Source of the DNA: Calycina herbarum
Taxonomy: Eukaryota > Ascomycota > Leotiomycetes > Helotiales > Pezizellaceae
Direction of reading: 5' to 3'
NCBI GenBank assembly: GCA_001414485.1
Contig: LLEY01000071.1
Span: 241,676-305,675, forward strand
Length of the DNA: 64,000 nucleotides
Shown here: one piece after another, positions 48,889 through 60,135 of the stretch
Numbering within the stretch: the first letter of the stretch is position 1
Layout: each line of letters starts with the position of its first letter
The notes under the pieces: generated by a model
What the model was told of the DNA's origin: nothing
Seen by the model: only the letters and a program-made list of their open reading frames with translations
Databases searched by the model: none
Position numbers and translations under genes: made by a program

Positions 48889-50723
48889 ATGACCGCACTT
48901 AACCCCTCGTTCTACAATTGGAGCTCACCCATCCCCGGTATTTATCGTCGCCCTGTACTCTCTACCGAGGCTCTCTGGTTTACAAAACCTAAGGAGCTTC
49001 ATGAGATTTTTGTTACTGTAGATCTTGGTCTGATTATTCCGAGAGCGAGGAGTGAGTTGAAACAAGCTGCTGAGAGAGCGTGGAAGCTGTTGAGGTTTGA
49101 AGTCCCGGAGTTGGGCGCACGTGCTATTGTTCAAGATGGAGAAGTGTTTTTGGAGTATCGAGTGGTTGATGAAGATGGTATTGGAGAGTGGATTGGTAGA
49201 ACGTTGCTTTTTCATGAGAGAAGAGGGACGTATGAGTTTGAGGCTTTACGTGAAGCCATCTCTTCAAGAAAAGAAAGCGATGAGCAAGCGAGTGTTTTAT
49301 TGAATTTCCCAACTCAGGGGGCTGGTGGCCAGGAGCAAGAAAAGATTGATAATATTCAAATCATTCTCAATATCGATCATCAAATTACTGATGGTATCGG
49401 GACGAGGATTTTGCTGGGGAGGTTCCTGGAACTGTTTTCGCGGTGTATTGATGATAGTCAATCGGTTTCGAGTGGGCCAAAATGGGAGGATAGTTATAAG
49501 AATCTGACCAGGCCTTGGATCGAGATGTTAGATACGAAACAGAAACTCGAGGGGAGAGAGTTGGAAGAGCTTGTTGAGAGGAAGAGAGATTACCTTTATC
49601 ATAAAATTGTATTTATTTCCCCTTTTATTTTTTGTGGTCTAATATATCTACGTCTCATTTCCCGATTCCTCTCCTAGAGTTCGCTGCATAGAAGAAAACA
49701 CCTAACCTCAAAGTCTGCAAAAAGCAACCCCTCACTTCCGATTAACGAAGCCATATCCGTTCCATCAACATCCCCCAAAATTTCAACACAAAGAACACAC
49801 TTCCACACTCTCTCGGCCCAAGAAACGCACGCGCTCCTCACTGCAATCAAGAAAATCAACAAGCAAGCAAATATCACACACGCAACTCACGCAGCAATGG
49901 CTCTCACACTCCTGTCCCCTTCCTTCAACCCATCCTCGCAGGACTTCTCAACCTTCTCCTCCTCCTGCTGGTTAAACGGTCGTCGCTACCTCTCTCCTTC
50001 AGAGTTCCCATACATACCCCTCTGCCAATCCTTCTACCCAATCTCCTTCACCAATCTCGAAAATCTCCACCTCCCACAGGATGCTTCGGAAAAGGAGAGG
50101 AAAGAAGTTATGATAGAAGCACTGGAAATGGCTATGGCCCAATACCTTCTCCTTAAAGAGGAAGGCGAGAGAGGCTTAGTGCTGGGAAGTATGGTTAAGA
50201 CGGGAGAAGAAATTGGACGGGTCTTGCGGATGAGGAGGCAGGCGGAGAAGAAAAAAGGGGAGAAGAAGAAGGAGGGGGGTGCTGTGCCTGTTTGTTTTCC
50301 TCTTCTGATTTTAGATGAGATTGAATTGCTAATATTACATAGCTTTTCTTGTCGGATGGGATTACGGAGGGGTATATCTCGAGGTCTTATCCTAAAGGAA
50401 AGGGAGATGACCAAGAGAGTAGTGTTTTCAAGGTTGAGGATATAAATTTTGGCGCTAATGCTGGGGGTGAAGTGTTTGTGTCCTCTTCCTTCTCTCCTTC
50501 AACTTCCCAAAGATTTCTGACAATCTTTCTCGTTTCAGATTGAGACTTTCTTCTCTCATGATAACGTCATACTAATGAAGACCCCATAAACAGCATCCTA
50601 AGAATAGCAACCTTCCGCTCCCAACTTCGAATTTCCGTTGAATGGAAAGAGGACTTATTTGATGGGGAAATGGTTAGAAAGTTCTTGGAGGATGTCAAGG
50701 GTTTTCTGATGACTTTGTTGTAA
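48889..50723 (+). CDS. Acyltransferase of the BAHD/trichothecene-acetyltransferase-like (condensation) superfamily
   Basis: CoA-dependent acyltransferase superfamily member; substrate unknown. Exons: 48889-49608, 49678-50289, then 50343 to about 50477, and a final exon from about 50595 to the stop at 50721-50723; the last intron boundaries are uncertain. The active-site HxxxDG motif is present as DHQITDGIG at about residues 163-171. The N-terminus (NPSFYNWSSPIPGIYRRPV) and the middle (SCWLNGRRYLSPSEF, then a Lys/Glu-rich insert of about 20 residues) fit the fungal alcohol/trichothecene acetyltransferase layout. Near the C-terminus are SDGITEGYISRSYP and RISVEWKEDLFD. The usual second signature (DFGWG-like) is not obvious, and DINFGANAGGEV may occupy its place. 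Possibly intact, but the 3' half needs transcript support. Confidence 0.68.
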
Positions 50724-51969
50724 GTTTTAGCTTTTAAATTTAATTTTCTTTCGAGGTTAGTTTTAGAGATTAGGATTGAGGAGTGAAGAGGTATGGGGAG
50801 ATATTCACTTTTTAGATTGGCTGTGGCTTTAAATTGGCTCCAGGAAAACCCAACCGGAAGTGGGGTTGGAAACAAGAGAAAGTGGGAGCAGAAGAAGCAT
50901 AGTCTAACTATTTTAACTTGAATTTGTTTTCAGGTCATTGATAATAAGTAGATGAAAACTAACATCTTCAAGCTTCACTCTACTCCAGAAGCAGTATATT
51001 GAGGACTTTATGATCCGAACTATTAACACTTGATCTTGCTATTAGTTTCGAGACCATAGCCACTGTCGAAAGGTGAGAGTTTGCATGCATATTGTTACGA
51101 TGCCCGTGGTCAGTCTATTGATCTCTGTTTTCACCTTTGAAGAACATATGAGTGTGGTATACTATTATAAGGTCTCTTACCTAAGAAAGACCACTAGGAG
51201 ATAGCCAGGATGATAACCATGAATATTATACATGAATTGACAGAGTTGAAGGTTAATGCTTGATATTTATACCCTTCGAGGCCGCTTTTCTCTATTCACC
51301 TTATAACATGTTACTCACAACGTCTTAATTTGAAGTATGCAAGCTATTGGTTATATAGTGAGCGGTGAGCGATAATACATTCTCAATCCAGACCGGAATG
51401 GAGCAACCCATCCCAACCTACACAAGCCCACAACGCAAACCCTTCCACCTTCTGCCATCAAACGCTCACATCAAAGTTTTCTTTCCATGTCCCATCTTAT
51501 TAGTGAACCTTTTCTAGATTTTGTATTCGTCTCTCTTTTGCTCTGGTGTCTTGTTCACTTGACAATCTGAATTTTTGTAATTTATTATTACTGCTGCTTT
51601 CGAATGTTTGGTTACTGTCGAAACAAAAGAATTTGTCGGGATATAATTTTCGAGGAAGACTTTGTGTCGTTCTATGATAACGGCCACATTGCCAAGCTCA
51701 CCTGTCCTTGGTCTTCCTTTCCTTGATCTTGACCTCCCTGTCCTTGCTTTCCCTGTTCTTGGTCTTGTAATCTTGGGCGAGCTCCGATTCCCAATAAAGT
51801 GCGGAGAGCGGGAGATCTCATATGAGCGACATTGACTTCACCCCTTCTCTTCGACCGGGATGGAACTCCATCTTGAACGAAATCGATGTTTTATCGCAAT
51901 ACCAGCTTTGGTAGTTGTATTAAGTAGGTTCTACTGAGTTTGAAAAGTAAATGGGGAAAGCTAATTCAT
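50724..51969. other. Intergenic, no gene
   Basis: AT-rich spacer between the acyltransferase-like gene and the MITE. No supported feature. Confidence 0.5.
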
Positions 51970-52245
51970 ACTAATCGTAGGCGTGGCGCTACTGGCCCTT
52001 CGCAGGCTCAGGGAGTAGGTGTTTTTAATTAGATAACTATATTCAATTAAATAATGTGGCTTACGCCTGAGATTCGCATTCAAGCCACACTTGAATATCG
52101 ACGCTGGCGTAGAAGTTTGATGTGGCTGTGCCCCCATATTATTTTCAGACGCAAGCTACATTATTTAATTAAATATATTTATCTAATTAAAAACACCTAC
52201 TCCCTGAGCCTGCGAAGGGCCAGTAGCGCCACGCCTACGATTAGT
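51970..52245. mobile_element. 276-bp foldback MITE with near-perfect terminal inverted repeats
   Basis: The left arm 51970-52057 and the right arm 52158-52245 are 88-nt inverted repeats with two mismatches, starting ACTAATCGTAGGCGTGGCGC. Complementarity continues inward with three further transition mismatches for about 15 nt. The inner core contains AGCCACA/TGTGGCT arms and a central ACGCTGGCGT palindrome at 52101-52110, so the whole element can fold as one hairpin. The ends can be read as TA dinucleotides flanking ATCGTAGGCG and CGCCTACGAT, consistent with a TA-targeting Tc1/mariner-type non-autonomous element. There is no coding capacity. Confidence 0.9.
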
Positions 52246-52592
52246 TTTCTAGTCACGGAGGCCTATCATAAAATTGGTGAGTGAAGGTGTATAGACCCTT
52301 TTCTAGTTCAAGATATTCACTTGCAAGATTGGAGCATGACAATGGCAAGGTGGTGGGGTAATCGAAGAGGAGGATATTTGCATTTGAGTTTGAGGGCAAG
52401 TTTGAAAAGATGTTGCTTAAACGAAGGCGCCTTCTTACGTCTTTTGGATTTCCTGTTCTTCAATTTTGAGAGTTAAACTGCACATGAAATGAATCAGGAA
52501 CATTAACAGTCTCGCGCAGCTCTTGGTGTGTATTGTATTGTTGTTGATTCACATACTATCCCCTCCCGTCCCCCCCCCCAAATTTGAGAACC

Positions 52593-55500
52593 TTAAGTGA
52601 GCAGTGGGCACCAGGTCTTATTCGTAGGGTCATCCTCCGGGTCATACCTCTTATCATTTCTGAGAAGCTTCGCAGCATCCGGATAACGCGAGCATAATCT
52701 CAATGCTGTAAGCTTCCCAAAATTATCTCTCACATGGACGTCCAAATCTTCCTCCACGAGAAGGAGCTTCATGATCTCGAGCCGACGAAGCTCTGCGGCA
52801 TAGTGAAGAGGGCTCCGTCCTAAAACATCTCTGGCGTTCACATTGACACGGCGTTGTCGTCCATGCATATCACATTTTTTGCGTTTATCTCGCGGATATC
52901 CTAAGAGAAATATTGCAAGTTCCTCAAATCCGCCAATAGCAGCATGATGCAGTGTCGTCTTCCCATCCTTCGTTGGATGATCTAAATCATAATACATCCC
53001 AGGATCGATGGGAAGGTCAAGGATCTCGTTATGGCCATTCTTTGCAGCCAAAACTAATCCCAGAAGTCCGTCTCGGTTCTCGGTTGTTTGTGCTTCTCCA
53101 TATGCCCAGAATTCTTTTAACACTTCTGTGAATCCATAAACACATCCAATCAATGCCACACATGGCATGATAGGATTCCTCTCATCTTTGGTGTACGTAA
53201 TCGTATCCTTCCATTGTTGGTAGACTGGTTTCGGGTCAATACTCGCTTCTTCTGAATCCGATGTCAAGCTCTGGTCGAATCAACACCAGTAGTGGCCTTG
53301 GTCTTAATGCATCGGGGTCTATTATGCTGCTCTGGAACTCCGTAGTAGACTGATGTATCTTCATGTGCGTGAGCAAAGCAACACTCCATTCCTTGAAGGT
53401 CGGGTTATTCCCCTTCCCATCAAGAAAGGCTAACAAGCGTTCTTTGAGAGATTCAAAATCGAAGTTTTTGACTTCCCTGACGGCTTTGTAATGAGTAGCC
53501 CAATATAAGGAGGCATAGCTCTCAAAACGTTTGAACGGGTTTAGAGGTTTGCTACTTGGCGTATCATCGGACAACAACCCTCTTCCCCCATCGTCTATTT
53601 CATAGTCAAATCGAATGTCGGCATTTGGAGCATCAAATTCTAAATTGCGAGTTTTCTCCATTTCTGGAGGCGTGACAATCTGTACCTCTTCCTCTTCCTC
53701 TTCGTGGGATTACCTTGTTACAACTGAGTCGTGGGAAGATGCTGGGCGGGAGCGAACAACTTGAGAAGCTATCTTTCGAGCCATGACGATCTCGCGGTAA
53801 GCTCTATCTGCTGCTTCCTGAACGTGATCACGTCCAGGCTCTCGGCCGCGCGGCTTATTAGCCCTATATTCATCATATTCGAAGGGATCTCTATGTTCGG
53901 ACAATTGTTGCCTCTCACTCTGTTTCTCTTCAGACCTAAACTCTTCACCTCTAGTTGCGGCTGCAACGCCAGCAGCACTAGCCATTGTTTTCTCTTTTCT
54001 TGGAGTTGATTTGGAAGATTGATGTCCAGTTGGGATGACCTTATTTTGCCCCGAGCTTGCTTTTGAGATATCGTTGCTTTCCAGATCATTTTCGCTTCCA
54101 TCCCCTTCTGAAGCTGCACTAACAGATCCGTCGTCGTCGCTCGAAGGAATGGGGTTGTCCGAAACCTCGTAAATACCATCTTCTTCAATAAGTGCCCTTT
54201 CACGGGCATTTCCCCAATAAAGCAAACATGTCATCGCGGCTTCTGCGTGCGCTTCGGCCGGCGAATATATCAGACGTCATCGACGCTTTTGATTTCCAAG
54301 TATTCTCTGACTGATAAATGCGCAAGCTGGATCAATTCTGACACAGGATCAACGATGAAGAAATTGCTACAGAGATCAGTAATTAGAGCAGTGAAGACGG
54401 TGTCTTCGCCGGTGACTGATACAGCTGCTGCTAGTTCCCAAATTTTCAGAGGTCTTGCTGAGCACAGTACCCATTGCAAAGCTCTCTCAACAACTCTCTT
54501 GCTGTTTTCGCCGTCTTGTATGTTCCGGTTGTAAATATCATCGTATGTCTCTTGGAGTGAGGCAAGAACTTCTTTGCCAGATCCCGCTTCGAGTTTGAGT
54601 AGGCGAGCTTCGAAGTCTCGTCGATATTTTATGGGTCTTTCCGGACTTATCAAGAGATCGAGTTGCAATTCAACCCATCTGAACCTAAGTAAAAGTAAGA
54701 AGCATGACATGAGATGGGTTGAATTGTACTCACATGCCTTGAGCACGTTCCATCAGAATTTTGACCATGCGATTTGCGAGTTCTTCATTTATAACCTTTG
54801 GGTTCCTCCTCTCTTTCCGCTTCAACTCTCCCCGGATGTATTCTTCGATATCGTCTGAAGTCTTGCTCAAGTCACTTCTTACGGTAGTGATTCTGGAAAA
54901 GACATCTGGCACGTCGACATCCAAGCGGCTTGTAATAAAAATCTTAAGTCCTGGATACGCCTTCCAGATTCTATGTAATGCTCTGAGGAGTGACATCGGC
55001 TCGCTACACTCATCAACACCGTCCACAACGATGATTGTCTTCCCGCGAGCATTCATGAGAACCACAAGAAGTTCCTCGCATTCCGTTAATGTCAGCCTGC
55101 TCCCTGTCACGTACTTTTTCGCATATCGGTAATGTCTATTTTTGATGACGTGATGGACGTCTTCGCCATCCACTGTTGATGAGAGCTGTGCGACGAGACT
55201 CCGAAAGATGGTTGTTGGGTTGTTAGATGCGGTAACCACTAGAAGATGGGGGAGTCAGTATTTGCCTATCAAAAAATGCCTCGGTATTCGGCACAGGATA
55301 ATGCTGGGGTTCAGGAATGATTTAGAATTGATTTAGGAGTGATGCAAGAGAAAGAAAGTGAGGGAACGGTGTCCCCATTGCCTACATCCACGCGAACAAT
55401 AGAAGAAAGCTATATTGAGATTTCTGCCACTCTTTACGAGATCATTAATCACAATAGATGCCAAGCTCGTTTTTCCAACAGAGCCTTGAAGCCAGAACTG

Positions 55501-56994
55501 GCCCCGAGGAGAAGCTCTCCAGATCTCGAAAGCGGAGTTATGCAAAAGCCAATGGCCTGCGTTCCAATAACGAACACCCAGTTTCGCTCTCACTCGTTCA
55601 TGGTCTTCTCCAACTTGTATGTCTGAGATCCAAGAGATGATTTCTTGATTGGTTTTCTGCTTCTTTTCCAATTCCTTTTGCAACTTGTCAAGAACGTCAC
55701 CAATATTTTTCATGTCATTCCATTTTCGATCAAGCCCGACGAGAGAATTATTGATTTCTCCAATGCCAGAGGCTACGTTCGTCATTCCAGTCACTGTCGT
55801 TAGAGCAACGCAATCAGCGTCGTTTTGCCTCACTTTGGCCAGCAAATCGACCCAATCGACAGATTTGACAATATTCGACACTGTTCTTGCCATCGTTTGG
55901 CGATGAAAATGTAAGGCAGCTTTAACCTGGAAAAGCAGAACAGAGGAATACACCTTTATAATCGACGACTCGAAGGCAGCGACGCTTGCGGGATCAGATC
56001 CAATCCGCATACTTTGCACCAATACGTCTTCGATGGCAATGTATTTTGCGACTATGGCACTTACTTCTTCCAGCCCGTCCAGAGTTGCGTGCTGTTGTGT
56101 AGAATCGCTCATAATAAGCTGTAATTTTTAGCTCGTATATCATAACATATGGTGATGAAACTTATGTACTCACATTAAGAACAGCGCATACTCCAGCCCA
56201 AGGGATTCCAACATGAACTGGATCAATTTGCGCGATGGCTGTCCCAATACTCGAAAAGGTTTGCACGAACTTAACAATTCGCTCTGCCTGATCACGGATC
56301 ACAAATGACTTCTGATCCCATTGAAGAACCCATTGCTTTTGCTTCATAATATTGAGTTTCTCCTCAACGAAAGCATTCATCCGAGTAGGAAACGAGGTAC
56401 CAGCCGGACGATTCGAGGCGCTGTCCTCGAGCACGGCTTCATACTCCTCAAGTAGCACTTTATGCTTATCATTTTCGGATAACTGAGTGTATGCTTTCTC
56501 CCATAATCCATCATTTTTCACAAACACTTTAGTGTCAAGCAGAGGGGGTATTCTGCCGTTCTCTTTCTCGTTTCGATACCGAGACGTGCTCTTTCCATAA
56601 TCATCTAAACCGATACCTTTTCCTTTGGGGATCGCGGGGCTGGACAAACTCGCGTTTTTCTCGTATGCTGGAGGGGGTGGTGAGCTCTCACGCTGTGGTT
56701 GTTCGACGGCCAAAAGTCCAGAGGCCTCGCTTTGGGGCTGGGGGTTGATTGAATGACTTCTACCGTAACTGCTGTTGCTTCCTTTGGCTCCGGCGGAGAG
56801 GTTTTTCTTTCTCCGGATGGGGATTTTGTCAATGTGCAGGATGGACTGGGCTTTCTCCCATGTGTTGATAAGTTTGAACCAGCCTCGTGAGCGGGATTCG
56901 TTTTCCGTGAGGCCGAAGAGGTAGAACCGGAGTCCTCGCGATGGAGAAGTTTCGAAAGCCATTTAGTCTTCCGACGCGGCTTCTGCGACTCCAT
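52593..56994 (-). pseudogene. NACHT-ankyrin STAND receptor (NLR-like), decayed
   Basis: Order along the coding strand: Ser/Pro-rich N-terminus (from ATG 56994 or 56962); NACHT-associated N-terminal domain (LWEKAYTQLSENDKHKVLLE, ending IPWAGVCAVLN); intron about 56113-56161; DSTQQHATLDGLEEVSAIVA; P-loop region WLQGSVGKTSLASIVIND; intron 55249-55385; NACHT core (IIVVDGVDECSEP, IFITSRLDVDVPD); intron 54685-54733; winged-helix-like WVLCSARPLKIWELAAAVS and LAHLSVREYLE; acidic linker; ankyrin repeats (GKTTLHHAAIGGFEELAIFL, GRSPLHYAAE). Lesions: a frame change at about 54275-54285 (VDDV stop versus IYSPAEAHAEAA), an in-frame TAA at about 53708, a frame change at about 53265, a Walker A two residues short, and probably a shift near 56750. 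Relatives act as intracellular non-self or heterokaryon-incompatibility receptors. Confidence 0.85.
54666..54726. repeat. 15-bp perfect inverted repeat around a 3' splice site
   Basis: CAATTCAACCCATCT (54666-54680) and AGATGGGTTGAATTG (54712-54726) are exact inverted copies with a 31-nt loop. One arm is exonic and the other intronic, and the loop holds the acceptor of the 54685-54733 intron of the receptor gene. Confidence 0.85.
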
Positions 56995-57804
56995 TCTTAG
57001 TCCATGAATGAGGCCCGCCTAGTTACTTTTGTGGGCACCGAGTAGAACATCGCGACACGTTTTCGAAGGATTCAGCCCTGTAGACGCTTGCCCCAATGAG
57101 GAAGCATTGCATGCAGTGCGACCCATCTTGGTGGGGACGGAAACGTCAAAAGATGATATCTAAAAGAACCTTTGGAGTAGGAAAGACGTCTGTACGGCAT
57201 TTCCAGGGCATGTGTTCCGAAGCCTGAAAATGGATTTTGGGATTTGAAAAGTCGATACAAAGTTCACTTGGGATCCCTTGGATACGGTAGCCGACAACTT
57301 CCCCTGCAAACATTCCACGGCAAGCAGTAGATTTAATGATGATGGAATTAGATAAACCAGACTTTCCTGCTGAGATACCGACAAAAGAAGACTTGCAAAA
57401 TCGCCAATAGAGTTACTCAAGTAAACAAATTACCCGAACCCCTTTACTTCCCTGCACGTGAATCCTCTCCTTTTCTTTCAAAATACGTTAGCCGAAAGTT
57501 GCTTGCGACGCAATGACGAGGCCAAGCACTCTACACCTGATTTCGTGATGCCCCGCATATCACAACTCGAGCTCGATAGCAGCCTCTAATTTTTTTACAA
57601 GAAGAAGATCAGCTTCAATTTCCCTGAATCTACCAAGCATCCAAACCTTCATGTCAACTTTTCTTCCTGAAAAATCAAGTTACAACCCATCGGCTAAACA
57701 TTGGATCACCTTCAAGGACCAGTAATCGCCACGAACCTTTCCGGGGTTATTTGTACGACACTGCCGCCTTTCCGGAACAAGGTACCGTAACCTGCTCGTA
57801 AATC
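56995..57804. other. Divergent upstream region
   Basis: Between the receptor gene (-) and the gene at 57805 (+). Unsupported short frames only. Confidence 0.45.
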
Positions 57805-58902
57805 ATGGAGGATTTCATCGAGCTAGGAATAGAAGGGGCAGACAAGGTCGTTGACAAACACTTTGACAAGCTCCCAGAGAAATATCTACACAAACACACA
57901 TATACACCTCGAAAACTCTCAGGATCTTCTCATCAAAAGGATAAGAAGAATCACAAGATGCGCGAGCCATCCCCAGATCCCCATCTCGATTATCGGGAGT
58001 CGGATTCCAGGTTCAGAGAAACTGGGCAGGATCCTACGATCAGCATGCGAGACAATGAAGCTGCTTCGCGAAACATCAACGATCCTTATCCCGATTATGG
58101 CAATGGGAGAGCACCGGATTATAGTCCAAACTATCGCTATTCCGAAACTCATACCCAGCCAGTATACAGTCAAGCACCACCTCGTCAAAGACCTCAATAT
58201 ACTCCACCATATTATCCCCAACCAGCAGCCGCAGCAGGATCTGTCCCTCAATCCCAAGAATATCCTCCTTCATTCGACGACCGCAGACCTCGCTCCGTGG
58301 AACATGGCAGACGAAGACGAGATTCCTTCTCAGGCGAAGAATATGATTCCGACCGTCCTTCGCGACGACCTGAACGACCGAGTGCTTCACTCCGGAGGAG
58401 AAGCTCATCTTATCATGGCCCGTCATCGCGGGGTAATGAGATGGCTCTCGCAACGAAACGTACAGACTCAAGCTATGGCGGCATGAAACAAAAGGCCAAG
58501 GATAAGGTTTCTCGTTATGGAATCAAAGACGAAGTGGATGTTTTCTCGTCGAGCACCGCCGGCTTAACGGGCGGTGCTGTGGGAGCTCTCGTGGGCGGTT
58601 GGGCGGCTCATAAGGCACAAGAGGCGACGGGTCAGGATAGGAAAGGCGACAAGAAAACGAATGATCTTTTGACTTTATTGGGTGCTGCAGTAGGTGGGTT
58701 GGCAGTAAATGTTGTGGTTGATAAATGGGAAGATTCGAAAAAGGATACGAAGGTCAAGGAAGATAAATGGGAGAAAAAGCTTGACGGTGATGGGAGAGAA
58801 GGTAGGGGAAGCCGCAGGGATCGTAGTGTTAGTCGGAGCCCGAGTCGTAGTCGACGTGGCGGGAGGAGATCGAGCTATAGCGATGATGAGTATTATCGTT
58901 GA
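57805..58902 (+). CDS. Arg/Ser-rich protein with glycine-zipper segments
   Basis: Single-exon 365-residue protein (start MEDFIELGIEGADKVVDKHF). A long Pro/Tyr/Arg/Ser-rich middle (about residues 40-210) looks disordered. Near the C-terminus come two Gly/Ala-rich hydrophobic hairpin-like stretches, GLTGGAVGALVGGWAAHKAQ (about residues 254-273) and LLGAAVGGLAVNVVVDKW, which resemble glycine-zipper membrane motifs. The end is Arg-Ser dipeptide rich (RSVSRSPSRSRRGGRRSSYS), as in DUF3824-like fungal proteins. Function unknown. Consistent composition and an uninterrupted frame make it a confident gene. Confidence 0.82.
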   Translation: MEDFIELGIEGADKVVDKHFDKLPEKYLHKHTYTPRKLSGSSHQKDKKNHKMREPSPDPHLDYRESDSRFRETGQDPTISMRDNEAASRNINDPYPDYGNGRAPDYSPNYRYSETHTQPVYSQAPPRQRPQYTPPYYPQPAAAAGSVPQSQEYPPSFDDRRPRSVEHGRRRRDSFSGEEYDSDRPSRRPERPSASLRRRSSSYHGPSSRGNEMALATKRTDSSYGGMKQKAKDKVSRYGIKDEVDVFSSSTAGLTGGAVGALVGGWAAHKAQEATGQDRKGDKKTNDLLTLLGAAVGGLAVNVVVDKWEDSKKDTKVKEDKWEKKLDGDGREGRGSRRDRSVSRSPSRSRRGGRRSSYSDDEYYR

Positions 58903-59793
58903 ACTTTCGGAGGCCCTTTATCAAAATGGCTTGTGTTATTTTGCGATGATTTTGCAGAATTTGATGGGAAATGATATACGATACACGAGATACCAGTTCT
59001 CTTCCGGGTTTAACAACCTACGTTCTAGATAATTAATGATAATCTCAAAACGGGATTTCAAATTTTGCATTCTTCAATGCTCAATTCCCACCAGCAACAA
59101 TCACCTTGTTGTATCACTGCCCACACCTTTCTGAATGATCTCCTTCTCCTTGTGTATGAAGTGAATACATCAAGATTTATCTCCCTCACAGCCTCCTTTT
59201 GAATCATATTATTTGAGTCTTTCTTTTACTCTTAACATTAACATATTATATTGACAGAGCCACCCTCTTAGTCATAGCCAATATAAAAATATAAAAGCTC
59301 GCTCTCTCGTGCTTCAGCCGTCTAACTCTTCATCTCTCTTTGAACCAACAAGAGCCCATACTCTCTCACTTGCGCCATACTATTTCACACAAAAGTCGAA
59401 ACTTATCAAAGTCTTAAATTTTTAAATCGCAGAGCTCTCTGGGACATTTCTTTTTCCCGCAGAAAAAAGTAACACTTCGTAAGAATTCCGAACTCTACTT
59501 TGCGTACACCCTTTCCCACTATTGCTTCAGATATCCTATGACAAGTATATTGATTCTCCAAGAACGTTCAGAAGAAGCTTGTACTTGGTTCAAATTCTTC
59601 TCGGGGAATCGACACACTTTCTCAGCCTTTTGAAAATTACTTACAAAAGCAGGTACATTTAGAGAAAACTACAACTCTCTATCTGATACAAGAAACCCAC
59701 GCCCTAATTCTGATTTCGAAGAGCCCAAAGAAATGGCAGAAATTCTCAACAAATGAATTCTTCAGCCACCAGTACCACCCAAAAGCTACAGAG
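58903..59793. other. Intergenic / long leader region
   Basis: 3' region of the upstream gene and CT-rich, possibly transcribed, leader before 59794. No gene called. Confidence 0.45.
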
Positions 59794-60135
59794 ATGTCTA
59801 AAATCAAAGATTGTCAAATTTGCCATCTCCCAATCATCGATGCTCCTACTCAAGAGCAACATCCTGAACCAAATATCTGCGCACTATGTTTCCAAAAGAA
59901 TGATCATTGCGAGATGGAGAGGAAATGGAAGGTGTGGATGGAGAATTGGGATGTGAGGAAGTTGAAGAGTAAAAAAGGAAGTGGGAAGAGGTCGAATCTG
60001 CAGTCTGAGAAATGTTGCAATGTACGCCGAAGGAGGAATGGTGGGAAAGGAGACGTGTGCGGGTACAGAAAGGCTGTCTGTGTGGAAGGAGTTGTGATAT
60101 TGGAGGGGATGTTTTGGGGTTATGTTGATTTTTAA
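59794..60135 (+). CDS. Small Cys-containing protein (two CxxC pairs), tentative
   Basis: A 113-residue frame. Near the N-terminus are two CxxC pairs 22 residues apart (CQIC at about 8-11, CALC at about 30-33) with His residues in between, an arrangement that could bind one zinc ion. A strongly basic Lys/Arg/Ser segment follows, then another Cys pair (SEKCCNVRRRRNG). I do not recognise a family. The frame's second half may contain an unrecognised intron. It lies beside the copper-fist gene, which is only positional evidence. Confidence 0.45.
   Translation: MSKIKDCQICHLPIIDAPTQEQHPEPNICALCFQKNDHCEMERKWKVWMENWDVRKLKSKKGSGKRSNLQSEKCCNVRRRRNGGKGDVCGYRKAVCVEGVVILEGMFWGYVDF

Noticed and set aside
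53700..53715. Reassigned stop codons, since TGA appears at a Trp site (29488) and TAA/TAG at possible Gln sites (about 53708, 61422)
   Set aside because: The TAG lies inside a well-supported intron, and the other two are in genes with further frame breaks. Intact genes in the window end normally at TAA, TAG and TGA.
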